Assembly (NCBI RefSeq): GCF_026625645.1
Contig: NZ_CP113056.1
Coordinates: 1,959,001-2,023,000 of the forward strand
DNA length: 64,000 nucleotides
Direction of reading: 5' to 3'
From: Ancylobacter sp. SL191
GTDB taxonomy: Bacteria; Pseudomonadota; Alphaproteobacteria; Rhizobiales; Xanthobacteraceae
Below, piece by piece: positions 16,699 to 26,937 of this stretch (position 1 is its first letter; each line of letters begins with the position of its first letter). Made by a program: the position numbers and the translations under genes. Under the pieces are notes generated by a model. That model made no database searches. It was not told the DNA's origin and saw only the letters and a program-made list of their open reading frames with translations.

Positions 16699-19493
16699 CA
16701 GATGAACTTGCCGTGGCAGTGCTTGTACTTCAGACCCGAGCCGCAGGGGCAGGGCTCGTTGCGCCCGACGCGGCCCCAGGTGGCGGGGTCGTTCGGGTCA
16801 CGCGGCTGGCCATTCTCGTCGACCGAGGGGGCGAGCGTTGCCCGCGCGGCGAACTCGGCATCGGCCAGCGCGAACTCGTCCTCGCCCGTATCGGCGTCGA
16901 TATGGTGCGCGGCCATCGGCGGCAGGTCGTCCGCCGGCGGCTGGGTCATGATCTCCACCCGCATCATCTGGGCGGTGACCGCCTCGCGCAAATTGGCGAG
17001 CATGGCCTCGAAGAGCTGGAACGCCTCGGACTTGTACTCGTTCAGCGGGTCGCGCTGGGCATAGCCGCGCAGGCCGACCACCTGACGCAGATGGTCGAGC
17101 GTGACGAGGTGCTCGCGCCAGAGGTGATCGAGCGTCTGGAGAAGGATCGACTTCTCCACATAGCGCATGATCTCCGGGCCATATTTGGCGGCCTTGGCGG
17201 CCATGGCCTCGTCGGCCCGGCGCTGGATGCGCTCGCGCATCTCCTCGTCGGCGATGCCTTCCTCGGCGGCCCATTCCTTGACCGGCAGGTCGAGGCCGAG
17301 CACACCGCGCAGCGCCTCGGCGAGGCCATCGGTGTTCCACTGCTCGGGATAGGCGTTCGGCGGCACGAACTTCGTGACGAGATCGTCGATGACGCCATGG
17401 CGCATCTCCGCGACCGTCTCGGCCACGTCCTCGTCATGCATCAGCTCGATGCGCTGCTCGAAGACGACCTTGCGCTGGTCGTTCATCACGTCATCGTATT
17501 TCAGCAGGTTCTTGCGGATGTCGTAGTTGCGCGCCTCGACCTTCTGCTGCGCCTTTTCCAGCGCGCGGTTGATCCAGGGATGGACGATCGCCTCGCCCTC
17601 CTTGAGGCCGAGCTTCTGCAGCATGCCGTCGAGCCGGTCCGACCCGAAAATGCGCATCAGGTCGTCTTCCAGCGACAGGAAGAAATGCGAGTGGCCGGGG
17701 TCGCCCTGGCGGCCGGAGCGGCCGCGCAGCTGGTTGTCGATGCGCCGGCTCTCATGGCGCTCGGTGCCGATGACGTAGAGGCCGCCGGCTTCCAGCGCCT
17801 TCTTCTTCAGCCGGGCGATCTCGTCGCGGATGCGCTGCTCGGCCGCCACGCGCTCCTCGCCCTCGGCAAGGTGCGGCAGCTCGTGCTGGATGCGCATCTC
17901 GGCATTGCCGCCGAGCTGGATGTCGGTGCCGCGGCCGGCCATGTTGGTGGCGATGGTGATGGCGCCCGGCACGCCGGCCTGCGCGACGATGTAGGATTCC
18001 TGCTCGTGGTGGCGGGCGTTCAGCACCGCGAACACCTTGTCGTCCGCCGTGCCCTGATCGCCGTCATAGAGCGGGCGGAAGGCGTCGGGGTCGGAGAAGT
18101 CCTTCTGCTTGAAGCCGCGCTTCTTCAGCAGCTCCGCCAGCAGTTCCGACTTCTCGATCGAGGTGGTGCCGACCAGCACCGGCTGGCCGCGTCCCTTGCA
18201 CTCGGTGATGAGGTCGATGATGGCGTTGTATTTCTCGGTGGCGGTCCGATAGACTTCGTCGTCATCGTCGACGCGCTGCACCGGCAGGTTGGTCGGGATT
18301 TCGACCACTTCGAGATTGTAGATGTCCTGGAACTCGGCCGCTTCGGTGTTCGCCGTGCCGGTCATGCCGGCCAGCTTCTCATACATGCGGAAATAGTTCT
18401 GGAAGGTGATGGAGGCGAGCGTCTGGTTCTCGGGCTGAACCTGCACGCGCTCCTTGGCTTCCAGCGCCTGGTGCAGGCCTTCCGAATAGCGGCGGCCCGG
18501 CATCATGCGGCCGGTGAACTCGTCGATGATGACGACTTCATTGTTGCGGACGATGTAGTCCTTGTCGCGCTGGAACAGCGTGTGGGCCCGCAGCGCCTGG
18601 TTGACGTGATGGACGACCGAGACGTTCTCGATGTCGTAGAGGCTCTCGCCCTTGAGCAGGCCGGCTTCGCGCAGCAGGGTCTCCATCTTCTCCATGCCGG
18701 CTTCGGTCATGGCGACGGAGCGCTGCTTCTCGTCGACCTCGTAATCCTCCTTCGACAGCTTGGGAATGTAGGTGTCGATGGTGTTGTAGAAATCCGAGCG
18801 GTCGTCGAGCGGGCCGGAGATGATGAGCGGGGTGCGCGCCTCGTCAATCAGGATCGAGTCGACCTCGTCGACCACGGCGAAGAAGTGCGGGCGCTGGACC
18901 ATCTGGTTCAGCTCGTACTTCATGTTGTCGCGCAGATAGTCGAAGCCGAGCTCGTTATTGGTCGCGTAGGTCACGTCGCAGGCATAGGCCGCGCGGCGCT
19001 CATTGTCGTCCATGCCGTGATGGATGATGCCGACGGTGAGGCCAAGGAAGCGGTAGACGCGCCCCATCCATTCCGCGTCGCGCTTGGCGAGGTAGTCGTT
19101 CACGGTGACGACGTGGACGCCCTTGCCGGTCAGCGCGTTGAGATAGACCGGGCCGGTCGCCACCAGCGTCTTGCCTTCGCCGGTGCGCATCTCGGCGATG
19201 CCGCGCTCATGCAGCACCATGCCGCCGATGAGCTGTACGTCGAAATGCCGCTGCCCGAGGGCGCGCTTGGCCGCCTCGCGCACCGTGGCGAAGGCGGGGA
19301 TGAGCAGGTCGTCGAGGCTGGCGCCATTGGCGAGCTGTTCGCGGAAGGTGACGGTGCGCGCGCGCAGCTCGTCATCCGTGAGCGCGATCAGCTCCGGTTC
19401 GAGCGCATTGATGGCGGCGACCTTCGGCCGGTAGCCGCGCACGCGGCGTTCATTGGCCGATCCGAAGAGCTTTCGCGCGAGAGCGCCGAACAT
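16698..19493 (-). CDS. secA: Preprotein translocase ATPase SecA
   Basis: SecA drives protein export through SecYEG by ATP hydrolysis. The 931-residue length fits. Seen in order: Walker [26 protein letters not shown] (Walker B region), the preprotein-binding and helical scaffold domains, [15 protein letters not shown] and the C-terminal zinc motif [13 protein letters not shown] that binds SecB. The ATG at 19493 starts the conserved [12 protein letters not shown]; the frame is open further upstream to 19586 but that part is not family-like. It is divergent from the parvulin gene. Confidence 0.97.
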   Translation of the reverse strand: MFGALARKLFGSANERRVRGYRPKVAAINALEPELIALTDDELRARTVTFREQLANGASLDDLLIPAFATVREAAKRALGQRHFDVQLIGGMVLHERGIAEMRTGEGKTLVATGPVYLNALTGKGVHVVTVNDYLAKRDAEWMGRVYRFLGLTVGIIHHGMDDNERRAAYACDVTYATNNELGFDYLRDNMKYELNQMVQRPHFFAVVDEVDSILIDEARTPLIISGPLDDRSDFYNTIDTYIPKLSKEDYEVDEKQRSVAMTEAGMEKMETLLREAGLLKGESLYDIENVSVVHHVNQALRAHTLFQRDKDYIVRNNEVVIIDEFTGRMMPGRRYSEGLHQALEAKERVQVQPENQTLASITFQNYFRMYEKLAGMTGTANTEAAEFQDIYNLEVVEIPTNLPVQRVDDDDEVYRTATEKYNAIIDLITECKGRGQPVLVGTTSIEKSELLAELLKKRGFKQKDFSDPDAFRPLYDGDQGTADDKVFAVLNARHHEQESYIVAQAGVPGAITIATNMAGRGTDIQLGGNAEMRIQHELPHLAEGEERVAAEQRIRDEIARLKKKALEAGGLYVIGTERHESRRIDNQLRGRSGRQGDPGHSHFFLSLEDDLMRIFGSDRLDGMLQKLGLKEGEAIVHPWINRALEKAQQKVEARNYDIRKNLLKYDDVMNDQRKVVFEQRIELMHDEDVAETVAEMRHGVIDDLVTKFVPPNAYPEQWNTDGLAEALRGVLGLDLPVKEWAAEEGIADEEMRERIQRRADEAMAAKAAKYGPEIMRYVEKSILLQTLDHLWREHLVTLDHLRQVVGLRGYAQRDPLNEYKSEAFQLFEAMLANLREAVTAQMMRVEIMTQPPADDLPPMAAHHIDADTGEDEFALADAEFAARATLAPSVDENGQPRDPNDPATWGRVGRNEPCPCGSGLKYKHCHGKFI

Positions 19494-19713
19494 GAGGTAT
19501 CCAATCCGTGTCCCGCCAGGGGCCGAAACCGGATCGCGGCGGTGACGGGCCACCGGATCCTGTGCGCACGTCCCGCGCGAGCGCAAGGGCCGGATCTCAT
19601 CGAGACCCCATTTGCGGCTGAAATGGGTCCGGAAGTTCTGGCCGCTGCGACACCCATGCGGGGCGTCCCGTCACATAAATGCGAGCGCCGGGGAGCCCCC
19701 GCGACGCCTGCCA

Positions 19714-19742
19714 CACTTATGAACGGGTTTGGGGGTTGTCAA
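19714..19742 (-). promoter_or_regulatory. Candidate secA promoter
   Basis: On the minus strand a perfect TTGACA (19742-19737) is followed after 17 bases by TAAGTG. It lies about 220 bases before the secA start. The -10 match is weak, as is usual in alphaproteobacteria. The surrounding 438-base gap between secA and the parvulin gene holds no gene that I can see. Confidence 0.4.
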
Positions 19743-19931
19743 TCGCGTGCCGGACGACAGCTCTTGTCCTGCGACGCCATTCACCTTGCGTGAGGCACGT
19801 CGCGGGCTGTGCCGCCGCCCGGCTGCGTGCCGGGTTCGTCCGGCCGTGACCATCCTACCGGCTTGCAACCTGGCGCCGACTGGGCCAGCTTTCGCCGCCC
19901 ATGCGGACAACCGCCATTTGAGGAACGCTCC

Positions 19932-20945
19932 ATGACTCGCCATCGCCCGCACGCCGTGCTCCAGGCGACCTTCCGTCCCGCCGCCGGTCTCGTGCGCGCC
20001 GGACTTCTCGCCGCGCTCGTCGGCGTTGCCGCGCTTCCGGCGCTCCCGGCCCTGGCGCAGACGGCCCCCGCCGCTCCGGCCACGGCGGCTGCCACCACGG
20101 GCGACAACCCGGTGCTCGCCATCGTCAACGGCACGGAAATCCGCCGCAGCGACCTGACCGCCGCCGCCGAGGAACTGGGCCCGAATCTGCCGCAGCAGAT
20201 CCAGGGCGCGGCGCGCGATGAATATGTGCTCGGCTTCCTCATCGACCTGACCGCCATGGCGCAGGCCGCCGAGGCCGACAAGCTGGCCGACACCCCGGCC
20301 TTCAAGCAGCAGTACGAGTTCATCCGCAAGCGCCTGCTCATGCAGGCCCTGCTGGAGAAGGCCACCAAGGCCGCGCTGACCGACGCCGCTTTCCAGCAGA
20401 CCTATGAGGATGCGGTGAAGCAGCAGAAGCCGGAAGAGGAAGTGCACGCCCGCCACATCCTGTTCCGCGCCGACCCGAACGATCCCAAGGCGCAGGCCGA
20501 GGCCGAGAAGAAGGCCAAGGACGTCGAGGCCCAGCTCAAAAAGGGCGCCGACTTCGCCAAGCTCGCCAGCCAGCTGACCGAAGACCCGTCCGGCAAGGAG
20601 GATGGCGGCGATCTCGGCTTCTTCACCAAGGAGCAGATGGTGCCGGAATTCGCCGAGGTGGCCTTCACCCTGAAGCCGGGCGAAGTGTCCCAGCCGGTGA
20701 AGACCCAGTTCGGCTGGCATGTCATCAAGGTTGACGAGAAGCGCACCAAGCCGGTGCCGACCCTCGCCGAGGTGAAGCCGCAGATCGAGCAGTTCCTCGC
20801 CCAGAAGGCGCAGGCCGAGACCGTGCAGAAGATCCGCGAGGCCGCCAAGGTGGAAAAGACCGCCGCCGCGCCGAAGCCCGCCGATCTCGTCACCCCGCCC
20901 GCCGGCGCCGCCGCCCCGGCCGCCCCCGCCGCCCCGGCGCAGTGA
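19932..20945 (+). CDS. Parvulin-type peptidyl-prolyl cis-trans isomerase
   Basis: The 337-residue protein has a signal peptide ending in LPALAQT, an N-terminal SurA/PrsA-like chaperone helix region (about 55-170) and one rotamase (parvulin) domain (about 175-270) with the conserved EVHARHILF, GGDLGFF and FGWHVIKV. The C terminus is Ala/Pro-rich. It probably folds periplasmic or outer-membrane proteins. The ATG at 19932 is chosen because it begins the signal peptide; the frame is open upstream. It starts divergent from secA, so both genes belong to the export route, and a strong terminator follows. Confidence 0.92.
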   Translation: MTRHRPHAVLQATFRPAAGLVRAGLLAALVGVAALPALPALAQTAPAAPATAAATTGDNPVLAIVNGTEIRRSDLTAAAEELGPNLPQQIQGAARDEYVLGFLIDLTAMAQAAEADKLADTPAFKQQYEFIRKRLLMQALLEKATKAALTDAAFQQTYEDAVKQQKPEEEVHARHILFRADPNDPKAQAEAEKKAKDVEAQLKKGADFAKLASQLTEDPSGKEDGGDLGFFTKEQMVPEFAEVAFTLKPGEVSQPVKTQFGWHVIKVDEKRTKPVPTLAEVKPQIEQFLAQKAQAETVQKIREAAKVEKTAAAPKPADLVTPPAGAAAPAAPAAPAQ

Positions 20946-20967
20946 CCCTTCGGTCCTGACAACGACC

Positions 20968-21003
20968 AAGGCCCCGGCCCGCAAGGACCGGGGCCTTAGC
21001 TTT
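20968..21003 (+). terminator. Rho-independent terminator after the parvulin gene
   Basis: A 10-base GC-rich stem (AAGGCCCCGG with CCGGGGCCTT, 20969-20978 and 20988-20997) with a nine-base loop is followed by a short T-rich run, 24 bases after the stop codon. Confidence 0.8.
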
Positions 21004-21106
21004 GTGGCCCGCCCCGATGCGCTCCCGTCTTGCGGATGTCGCGCTTCTCGGGCACAGGGTCTTGCCTGTTTTCCGCCCCGTTAGCGCTACTTGCCGAGTC
21101 CCCGCC

Positions 21107-22354
21107 ATGGCCCACGACGCCCCCGTCTCGCCGCTTGCCCCGAAGACCACGCCGAAAGTCGGCCCGGTCGCCGGCGTGCGCTTTGCCACCGCCGCCGCGG
21201 GCATCCGCTACAAGGGGCGCACCGATGTGCTGCTGCTGGCGCTGGACGAGGGAACGACGGTGGCCGGCGTGTTCACCAAGTCGAAGTGCCCCTCGGCCCC
21301 GGTGGAATGGTGCCGGGCGAACCTGCCCAAGGGCACGGCGCGCGCGCTGGTGGTGAATTCCGGCAACGCCAATGCCTTCACCGGCCAGAAGGGTCGCGAG
21401 GCGACGGCGCTGACGGCGAAGATCGCCGCCAAGGCGCTGGGCTGCGCCGAGGACGAGATCTATCTCGCTTCCACCGGCGTGATCGGCGAGCCGCTGGACG
21501 CCACCAAATATGAGGGCGTGCTGGACGAGACCGCCACGCGCCTCGCGCCGCTGCCCTGGATCGACCCGGCCAAGGCGATCATGACCACCGACACCTTCCC
21601 CAAGCTCGCCACCGCGACGGTGAAGATCGACGGCGTGCCGGTGACCATTGCCGGCATCGCCAAGGGCGCCGGCATGATCGCGCCGGACATGGCGACCATG
21701 CTGTCCTTCGTCTTCACCGACGCGCCGATTGCCGCGCCCGCTCTGCAGGCGCTGCTCTCCAAGGGCGTGACCGACAGCTTCAACGCCGTCACCATCGACG
21801 GCGACACCTCGACCTCGGACACGCTTCTGCTCTTCGCCACCGGCGCGGCGGCCAAGAACGGCGCGCCCACCATCACCGACGCGAAGGATCCGCGCCTCTC
21901 CCGCTTCCGCCGCGCGCTGCAGGGCGTGCTGGCCGATCTTGCCGAGCAGGTGGCGCGCGATGGCGAGGGCGCGCGCAAGCTGGTGCGCATCACCGTCTCC
22001 GGCGCGACCTCGAAGAAGTCGGCGCGGCGCATCGCCATGTCGATCGCCAATTCGCCGCTGGTGAAGACGGCGGTGGCCGGCGAGGACGCCAATTGGGGCC
22101 GCATCGTCATGGCGGTGGGCAAGGCGGGCGAGCCGGCCGAGCGCGACCGCCTCTCCATCTCCTTCGGCGGCATCCGTGTCGCCCATGAGGGCGCGCGCGA
22201 CCCGGCCTATGACGAGGCCGAGGTCTCCGCCTATATGAAGAACGACGTGATCGACATCGGCGTCGATATCGGCCTCGGGCGTGGCACGGACCGGGTGATG
22301 ACCTGCGATCTCACCAAGGAATATGTCGCCATCAACGGCGATTACCGCTCCTGA
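21107..22354 (+). CDS. argJ: Bifunctional ornithine acetyltransferase / N-acetylglutamate synthase
   Basis: ArgJ transfers acetyl groups from N-acetylornithine to glutamate and also makes N-acetylglutamate from acetyl-CoA in arginine synthesis. The 415-residue precursor cleaves itself at Thr197 in [14 protein letters not shown], giving alpha and beta chains. Also seen are SGNANAFTG and the C-terminal NGDYRS. I use the ATG at 21107 because the preceding 35 codons do not look like coding sequence. mutT follows after 18 bases, so the two likely share a message. Confidence 0.96.
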   Translation: MAHDAPVSPLAPKTTPKVGPVAGVRFATAAAGIRYKGRTDVLLLALDEGTTVAGVFTKSKCPSAPVEWCRANLPKGTARALVVNSGNANAFTGQKGREATALTAKIAAKALGCAEDEIYLASTGVIGEPLDATKYEGVLDETATRLAPLPWIDPAKAIMTTDTFPKLATATVKIDGVPVTIAGIAKGAGMIAPDMATMLSFVFTDAPIAAPALQALLSKGVTDSFNAVTIDGDTSTSDTLLLFATGAAAKNGAPTITDAKDPRLSRFRRALQGVLADLAEQVARDGEGARKLVRITVSGATSKKSARRIAMSIANSPLVKTAVAGEDANWGRIVMAVGKAGEPAERDRLSISFGGIRVAHEGARDPAYDEAEVSAYMKNDVIDIGVDIGLGRGTDRVMTCDLTKEYVAINGDYRS

Positions 22355-22372
22355 GGGGGAAGGAACCCGGTC

Positions 22373-22783
22373 ATGAAGCTCGTTCTGGTCGCCGCTGTCG
22401 CGCTGGTCGATGAAGATGACCGGGTGCTCCTGAGCGAGCGCCCCGAGGGCAAGCAGCTCGCCGGCCTGTGGGAGTTTCCCGGCGGCAAGGTGGAGCCCGG
22501 CGAGCGGCCGGAGGAATGCCTGATCCGCGAACTCGCCGAGGAACTGGGCATCACGGTGACGGAGCCGTGCCTCGCCCCGCTGACCTTCGCCAGCCATACC
22601 TATGAGACCTTCCAGCTCCTCATGCCGCTCTGGGTCTGCCGGCGCTGGGAGGGCACGCCGCAGGGCCGCGAGGGCCAGCGCCTCGCTTGGGTGAAGCCGG
22701 GCAAGCTGCGCGACTACCCCATGCCACCCGCCGACGAGCCGCTGATCCCGGTGCTGCTCGACCTGCTCGGGCCGGGCCGCTAG
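22373..22783 (+). CDS. mutT: 8-oxo-dGTP diphosphatase (Nudix)
   Basis: MutT cleans oxidised GTP from the nucleotide pool to prevent A:T to C:G mutations. The 136-residue protein has a complete Nudix box beginning at [16 protein letters not shown] and ending EELGI. The tail [18 protein letters not shown] is typical of MutT of this group. The start has a GGGGGAAGGA ribosome site. It lies right after argJ, an arrangement also found in other Rhizobiales. Confidence 0.95.
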   Translation: MKLVLVAAVALVDEDDRVLLSERPEGKQLAGLWEFPGGKVEPGERPEECLIRELAEELGITVTEPCLAPLTFASHTYETFQLLMPLWVCRRWEGTPQGREGQRLAWVKPGKLRDYPMPPADEPLIPVLLDLLGPGR

Positions 22784-22919
22784 GCCGAGCGGGGAGCGCC
22801 GTAAGGCTTCGCCGCCGCCCGCGACCCGCGCCACCTTTCACCGGCGAAACCCAAGTTGTTTTGCCGGCCCGCGCGATCTCGCCGATGGAGGGTGCCCCTG
22901 CGATAGCCGGAGAGCGCCC

Positions 22920-23507
22920 ATGACCACGCCGATCACGACGCCCGTTCCCGACGCCACCGATGCCCGCACCCACATGCAGAGAATGCTGGCGGGTGATCTC
23001 TACCACGCGGCGGACCCGGAGATTCAGGCGGCGCAGGAGGCCAGCTTCCGCTGGATGGCGCGCTATAATGGCGCGCTCGGCGCCCCGCAGGCCGCGCGCG
23101 ACGCGTTGCTGGCCGAGCGGCTCGGCGCGGTCGGCGCCGGCGCGGTCATCCGCCCGCCTTTCCATTGCGATTACGGCTTCAACATCTTCCTCGGCGAGGG
23201 GGTGTTCCTCAATTTCAACTGCGTGATCCTCGACGTGGTGCGCGTCACCATCGGCGCGAAGACGCAGATCGGGCCGGCCGTGCAGATCCTCACCGGCGAC
23301 CACCCGCGCGACCCGGCGACCCGCGCGACGGGGCTGGAATTCGGCCGCCCGATCAGCATCGGCGCCAATGTGTGGATCGGCGCGGGCGCCATGATCCTGC
23401 CGGGCGTCACGGTGGGCGACGACGCGCTGATCGGTGCCGGCGCGGTGGTGACGCGCGACGTGCCGTCCGGCGCTACCGTGGTCGGCAATCCCGCGCGGGC
23501 GCGCTGA
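22920..23507 (+). CDS. Maltose/galactoside O-acetyltransferase family protein
   Basis: This 195-residue left-handed beta-helix acetyltransferase has an N-terminal Mac domain ([18 protein letters not shown]) and then the hexapeptide repeats of the LbH fold with the catalytic His in ILTGDHP (about residue 124). Homologues move acetyl groups from acetyl-CoA to sugars such as maltose, galactoside or NodL-type substrates. The exact substrate cannot be read from the sequence. The ATG is preceded by GGAGAGCG. Confidence 0.9.
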   Translation: MTTPITTPVPDATDARTHMQRMLAGDLYHAADPEIQAAQEASFRWMARYNGALGAPQAARDALLAERLGAVGAGAVIRPPFHCDYGFNIFLGEGVFLNFNCVILDVVRVTIGAKTQIGPAVQILTGDHPRDPATRATGLEFGRPISIGANVWIGAGAMILPGVTVGDDALIGAGAVVTRDVPSGATVVGNPARAR

Positions 23508-23580
23508 GGGGCGGCCTTCGGGCGGAACCCGCGCCGATCCTATCCGTTGCTCCCATACACTCATCAGGGAGGACGCGAGA

Positions 23581-23820
23581 ATGATCGACCCGAACGGCAT
23601 CGACCCGCCCGTCACGCCCGACCCCAACGGGCCGGACATTCCCCCGCCGCCCGGCAGCCCCGAGCGTCCGCCGACGCCGGTGGAAGCGCCCGACATGCCC
23701 GACACCGGGCCGGATATTCCCCCGCCCGGTCCCGATGTGCCGGAGATCGCCCCCGGCGATACCCCGCCGGAAATCGCCCCGGACCTGCCGCCCATCGGCG
23801 ACCCGCCGACGCGGATGTGA
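23581..23820 (+). CDS. Small Pro/Asp-rich protein
   Basis: The 79-residue product is about one third proline, with aspartate and glycine, and repeats of PDxPP and PDIPPPGPD. It has no signal peptide or membrane segment and I know no family. The strong ribosome site AGGGAGGACGCGAG directly before the ATG supports translation. It lies between the acetyltransferase and, convergent, the methyltransferase. It is probably disordered; function unknown. Confidence 0.55.
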   Translation: MIDPNGIDPPVTPDPNGPDIPPPPGSPERPPTPVEAPDMPDTGPDIPPPGPDVPEIAPGDTPPEIAPDLPPIGDPPTRM

Positions 23821-23831
23821 GGGGCGGGCGC

Positions 23832-24713
23832 CTATTGCGCGCCCGGCAGCTTGCCTTCCGGCACCTGCAGCGCCTCGGCGAGCCGCATCTTGGCGGAGCC
23901 GGGGCGCAGCGGTTTCTGCTGGCTCTCATGCGGGGCCCAGCCGGACACCCAGGCGATCTCGAACGTCGCGCGCAGCCGTCCGTCCGGGTCGGCGAATCGT
24001 TCGGCATAGACCTCGAACAGCCGCGTCAGCGTCTTGCGGGTGAGCGGCGTGCGGCGGCGGTCGGTGAGCGGGTTGGCGGCGCCCATGCGGCGCAGATCGT
24101 AGAGCAGTGCCAGCGGGTTGCCATAGCGCACCACCACGCGGTCGACATCGGTGACCGGCAGGGCGAGGCCGGCGCGCTGGATGAGCCCGCCAATGTCGCG
24201 CAAATCGGCGAAGGGGGCGACCCGCGGCGAGATGCCGCCCAGCGTGTCGCTCTCGGCGATGGCAAAGGCCTCGCGCAGCTCCATCAGCGTGCCCGCGCCG
24301 AACAGGCAGGCGAGCAGCAGCCCGTCCGGGCGCAGCGCGCGGCGGATCTGCGCGAGCACGCCGGGCAGATCGTTCACTGTCTGCAGGGCGAGGGCGGAGA
24401 CCACGAGATCGAGCGAGGCGGGGGCGAAGGGCAGCATCTCCGGGTCGATCACCGCGTCGACATCCACGCGCTCGGCCGGGCCGAAACTGTGCAGCCGGCC
24501 GACCATGCCGGAGCCGGCGAGTTGGCGCGCCAGAGCCGTGCCGGGCGTGCCGAGATCGGCGGCCACCGCGAAGTGCCGCTTCACCGCGCCGAGCCGGTCC
24601 ACCAGATCCTCCGTCACGCGGTCGAGCAGGAAGGTTTCCGGCCCGAGGGCGAGCGCCCGGCGGCGGCGGGCGGCAAGCGTTGACGGATCGAAGACGGCGA
24701 TGGGACCGGACAT
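23832..24713 (-). CDS. SAM-dependent methyltransferase (BioC / NDUFAF5-like)
   Basis: The 293-residue protein begins with FDPSTLAARRRRAL, the usual opening of the NDUFAF5/BioC-like class I methyltransferases of alphaproteobacteria, and has a degenerate SAM-binding region (AADLGTPGTALARQL) and the acidic motif VDAVIDPEMLPF. In mitochondria NDUFAF5 hydroxylates a complex I subunit; bacterial members are annotated as methyltransferases. The C-terminal part includes DRRRTPLTRKTLTRL. It converges on the small Pro-rich gene and diverges from comF. Confidence 0.85.
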   Translation of the reverse strand: MSGPIAVFDPSTLAARRRRALALGPETFLLDRVTEDLVDRLGAVKRHFAVAADLGTPGTALARQLAGSGMVGRLHSFGPAERVDVDAVIDPEMLPFAPASLDLVVSALALQTVNDLPGVLAQIRRALRPDGLLLACLFGAGTLMELREAFAIAESDTLGGISPRVAPFADLRDIGGLIQRAGLALPVTDVDRVVVRYGNPLALLYDLRRMGAANPLTDRRRTPLTRKTLTRLFEVYAERFADPDGRLRATFEIAWVSGWAPHESQQKPLRPGSAKMRLAEALQVPEGKLPGAQ

Positions 24714-24828
24714 GGACGTGCTCCTCGCGGCCAGCCATAGAGCCCGACCGGCGCCGGGTCAAAGCGGGACAGGCCGACGGCGCCAAGGGCCTGCTCCCCT
24801 GGCGCTCCACATGGTAGGCTGCCCGCCC

Positions 24829-25674
24829 ATGGACAACCCGCCCGCGCCCGATCTGGTGCCGGAAGGCACGCCGGCTGCGTTCGCCCGCCTCGCGCGGCGC
24901 GGCGGCGGGCTTGCGCGCGCGCTCGGGCGGGGGCTGATCGACGCGGCGCTGCCGCCGGTCTGCATGGCCTGCCGGGGCGCGGTGGATGCGCCCGGCTGCC
25001 TGTGCGCGGCCTGCTGGAGCCGGATGGACTTCATCACCGCCCCGCTCTGCGACCGGCTGGGCATTCCGCTGGCCTATGCCGCTGACGTCGGCTTCGACGG
25101 CGCGCGGCGGGCGCCGCTCTCGGCGCTGGCGCTGTCCGATCCGCCGGCCTATGGCCGCGCCCGCGCCGTCGCCGCCTATGGCGACGTGGCGCGCGACCTG
25201 ATCCATGGCCTGAAATATGCCGACCGGCTGGACCTCGCCGCTCCGCTGGGCGCGATGATGGGCCGGGCGGGGGCGGAGGTGCTGGAGGGCGCGCAGGCGC
25301 TCGTGCCCGTCCCGCTCCATGGGCTGCGGCTGTTCCGCCGGCGCTTCAACCAGTCGGCGGCGCTGGCGCAGGGGGTGGCAAAGGTTTCGGGCGTGCCGGT
25401 GCGCCATGGACTGCTGGAGAGGGCCCGGCGCACCACGCCTCAAGTCGGCCTCGACCGGGCGGCGCGCCTGCGCAATGTCGCCGGCGCCTTCCGCGTGCCG
25501 GAAGCGGCGCGCGGCGAAGTGGCGGGCCGGGCGCTCATTCTGGTGGATGACGTGCTCACCACCGGCGCGACGCTTGATGCCTGCGCCAAGGCCCTGCTGC
25601 GCGCCGGCGCCGCCCGTGTCGACGTGCTGGTGTTTGCCCGGGTTGTTGACGGCGTGCCCGCGCCCATATCATAG
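24829..25674 (+). CDS. ComF family phosphoribosyltransferase-like protein
   Basis: The 281-residue protein has an N-terminal zinc-ribbon-like Cys cluster (CMAC and CLCAAC) and a PRTase domain with the PRPP-binding motif ILVDDVLTTGATL near residue 235. ComF proteins assist DNA uptake in naturally competent bacteria, but they are widespread and their role elsewhere is unclear. The ATG at 24829 is taken because it begins a family-like N terminus; the frame extends far upstream antisense to the methyltransferase. grxC follows 39 bases downstream. Confidence 0.9.
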   Translation: MDNPPAPDLVPEGTPAAFARLARRGGGLARALGRGLIDAALPPVCMACRGAVDAPGCLCAACWSRMDFITAPLCDRLGIPLAYAADVGFDGARRAPLSALALSDPPAYGRARAVAAYGDVARDLIHGLKYADRLDLAAPLGAMMGRAGAEVLEGAQALVPVPLHGLRLFRRRFNQSAALAQGVAKVSGVPVRHGLLERARRTTPQVGLDRAARLRNVAGAFRVPEAARGEVAGRALILVDDVLTTGATLDACAKALLRAGAARVDVLVFARVVDGVPAPIS

Positions 25675-25713
25675 GAAAATCACCCGCTTCGGGCCGGTCG
25701 CCGGGAGGCTCCC

Positions 25714-25974
25714 ATGTCGCAGATCGAAGTCTACACCACCTATAGCTGCCCCTATTGCCACGCCGCGAAGGATCTCCTGACGCGCAAGGGCGCCGCCTAT
25801 TCCGAGATCAACGTGACCGGCGATGCGCAGGCGCGCTCGGCCATGTCGGCCCGGGCGAACGGGCGCACCAGCGTGCCGCAGATCTTCATTGACGGTCGGC
25901 ATGTCGGGGGCTGCGACGACCTTTACGCGCTGGAAGAAGCCGGCGAACTCGACGCGCTGCTCGCGGCGCGCTGA
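25714..25974 (+). CDS. grxC: Glutaredoxin 3
   Basis: The 86-residue thioredoxin-fold protein has the dithiol active site CPYC (Cys12, Cys15), the cis-Pro TSVPQIFI segment and the GGCDDL glutathione-binding motif. It reduces disulfides with glutathione in the cytoplasm. It forms a short run with comF before it and the Nit-family gene after it. Confidence 0.96.
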   Translation: MSQIEVYTTYSCPYCHAAKDLLTRKGAAYSEINVTGDAQARSAMSARANGRTSVPQIFIDGRHVGGCDDLYALEEAGELDALLAAR

Positions 25975-25995
25975 TCCTCCTGTTCAGGTGCTGAC

Positions 25996-26937
25996 ATGAC
26001 CGACCTATCCCCGGCCTCCGCCCCCCGCCCGCTGCATCTCGGCGCCTCGTTCAAGGCCGCGCTGGTGCAGATGCGCACGGGCAAGAGCATCGCCGCCAAT
26101 GTGGAGGCGGCCTCCGCGCTGATCCGCGCGGCGGCGGGGGAGGGCGCGACCTATATCCAGACGCCGGAAATGACCGGCACGATGGAGGAAAATCGCGAGA
26201 CGCTGTTCGCCGGCCTGCACCCGGAGGAGACCGATACCGCGCTTGCCGCCTTCCGCGCGCTGGCGGCGGAGTTGAAGGTTCACCTGCATATCGGCTCGCT
26301 GGCGATCCGCGCGAGCGAGCACCGCGCCGCCAACCGCTCCTTCCTCATCGGGCCGGATGGCGCCATCGCCGCGCGCTACGACAAGATCCATATGTTCGAC
26401 GTCGATCTGCCCAATGGCGACGTCTACCGCGAATCGGCCGCCTACCGGCCGGGCGAGCTCGCCGTGGTGGCGGATCTGCCGGAGATCCGGCTCGGCTTCA
26501 CCATCTGCTACGATCTGCGCTTCCCGGCACTGTTCCGCGCGCTGGCCGAGGCTGGGGCGGGCATGATCGCGGCGCCTGCCGCTTTCACCCAGATCACCGG
26601 CGAGGCGCATTGGCATGTGCTCTTGCGCGCCCGCGCCATCGAGACCGGCTGCTTCGTGCTCGCCTCGGCGCAGGGCGGCACGCATGAGAATGGCCGCAAG
26701 ACCTTCGGCCACAGCCTCATCATCGACCCGTGGGGCACGGTGCTGGCCGAGGCCGGCGCGGAGCCGGGCTACATCACCGCCGAGATCGACCCGGCCAAGG
26801 TCGCGGCGGTGCGCGCGCGTATCCCCTCGCTGCAGCATGGCCGCCGCTTCGAGCTGGTGATGCCGGCGGAGACGGGCCGGCTGCATGTCGTCGCGGCCGA
26901 GGACGCCGTGGGGGACGTGTCTGGGGATGCGGCATGA
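25996..26937 (+). CDS. Carbon-nitrogen hydrolase (Nit1-type amidase)
   Basis: The 313-residue protein has the nitrilase superfamily triad: Glu58 (TPEMTG), Lys130 (RYDKIHMF) and Cys171 (FTICYDLRF). The segment DKIHMFDVDLPNGDVYRES is characteristic of Nit1-like deaminated glutathione amidases, a repair enzyme for a transamination by-product. Its place after grxC fits thiol metabolism, but the order could be chance. It overlaps the next gene by four bases (ATGA). Confidence 0.92.
   Translation: MTDLSPASAPRPLHLGASFKAALVQMRTGKSIAANVEAASALIRAAAGEGATYIQTPEMTGTMEENRETLFAGLHPEETDTALAAFRALAAELKVHLHIGSLAIRASEHRAANRSFLIGPDGAIAARYDKIHMFDVDLPNGDVYRESAAYRPGELAVVADLPEIRLGFTICYDLRFPALFRALAEAGAGMIAAPAAFTQITGEAHWHVLLRARAIETGCFVLASAQGGTHENGRKTFGHSLIIDPWGTVLAEAGAEPGYITAEIDPAKVAAVRARIPSLQHGRRFELVMPAETGRLHVVAAEDAVGDVSGDAA

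Noticed and set aside
16713..19793. A 1026-codon plus-strand frame opposite secA
   Set aside because: It is antisense to a fully conserved secA. In this GC-rich DNA long antisense frames arise from codon bias; its composition is Arg, Gly, Ala and Asp-rich without any domain.
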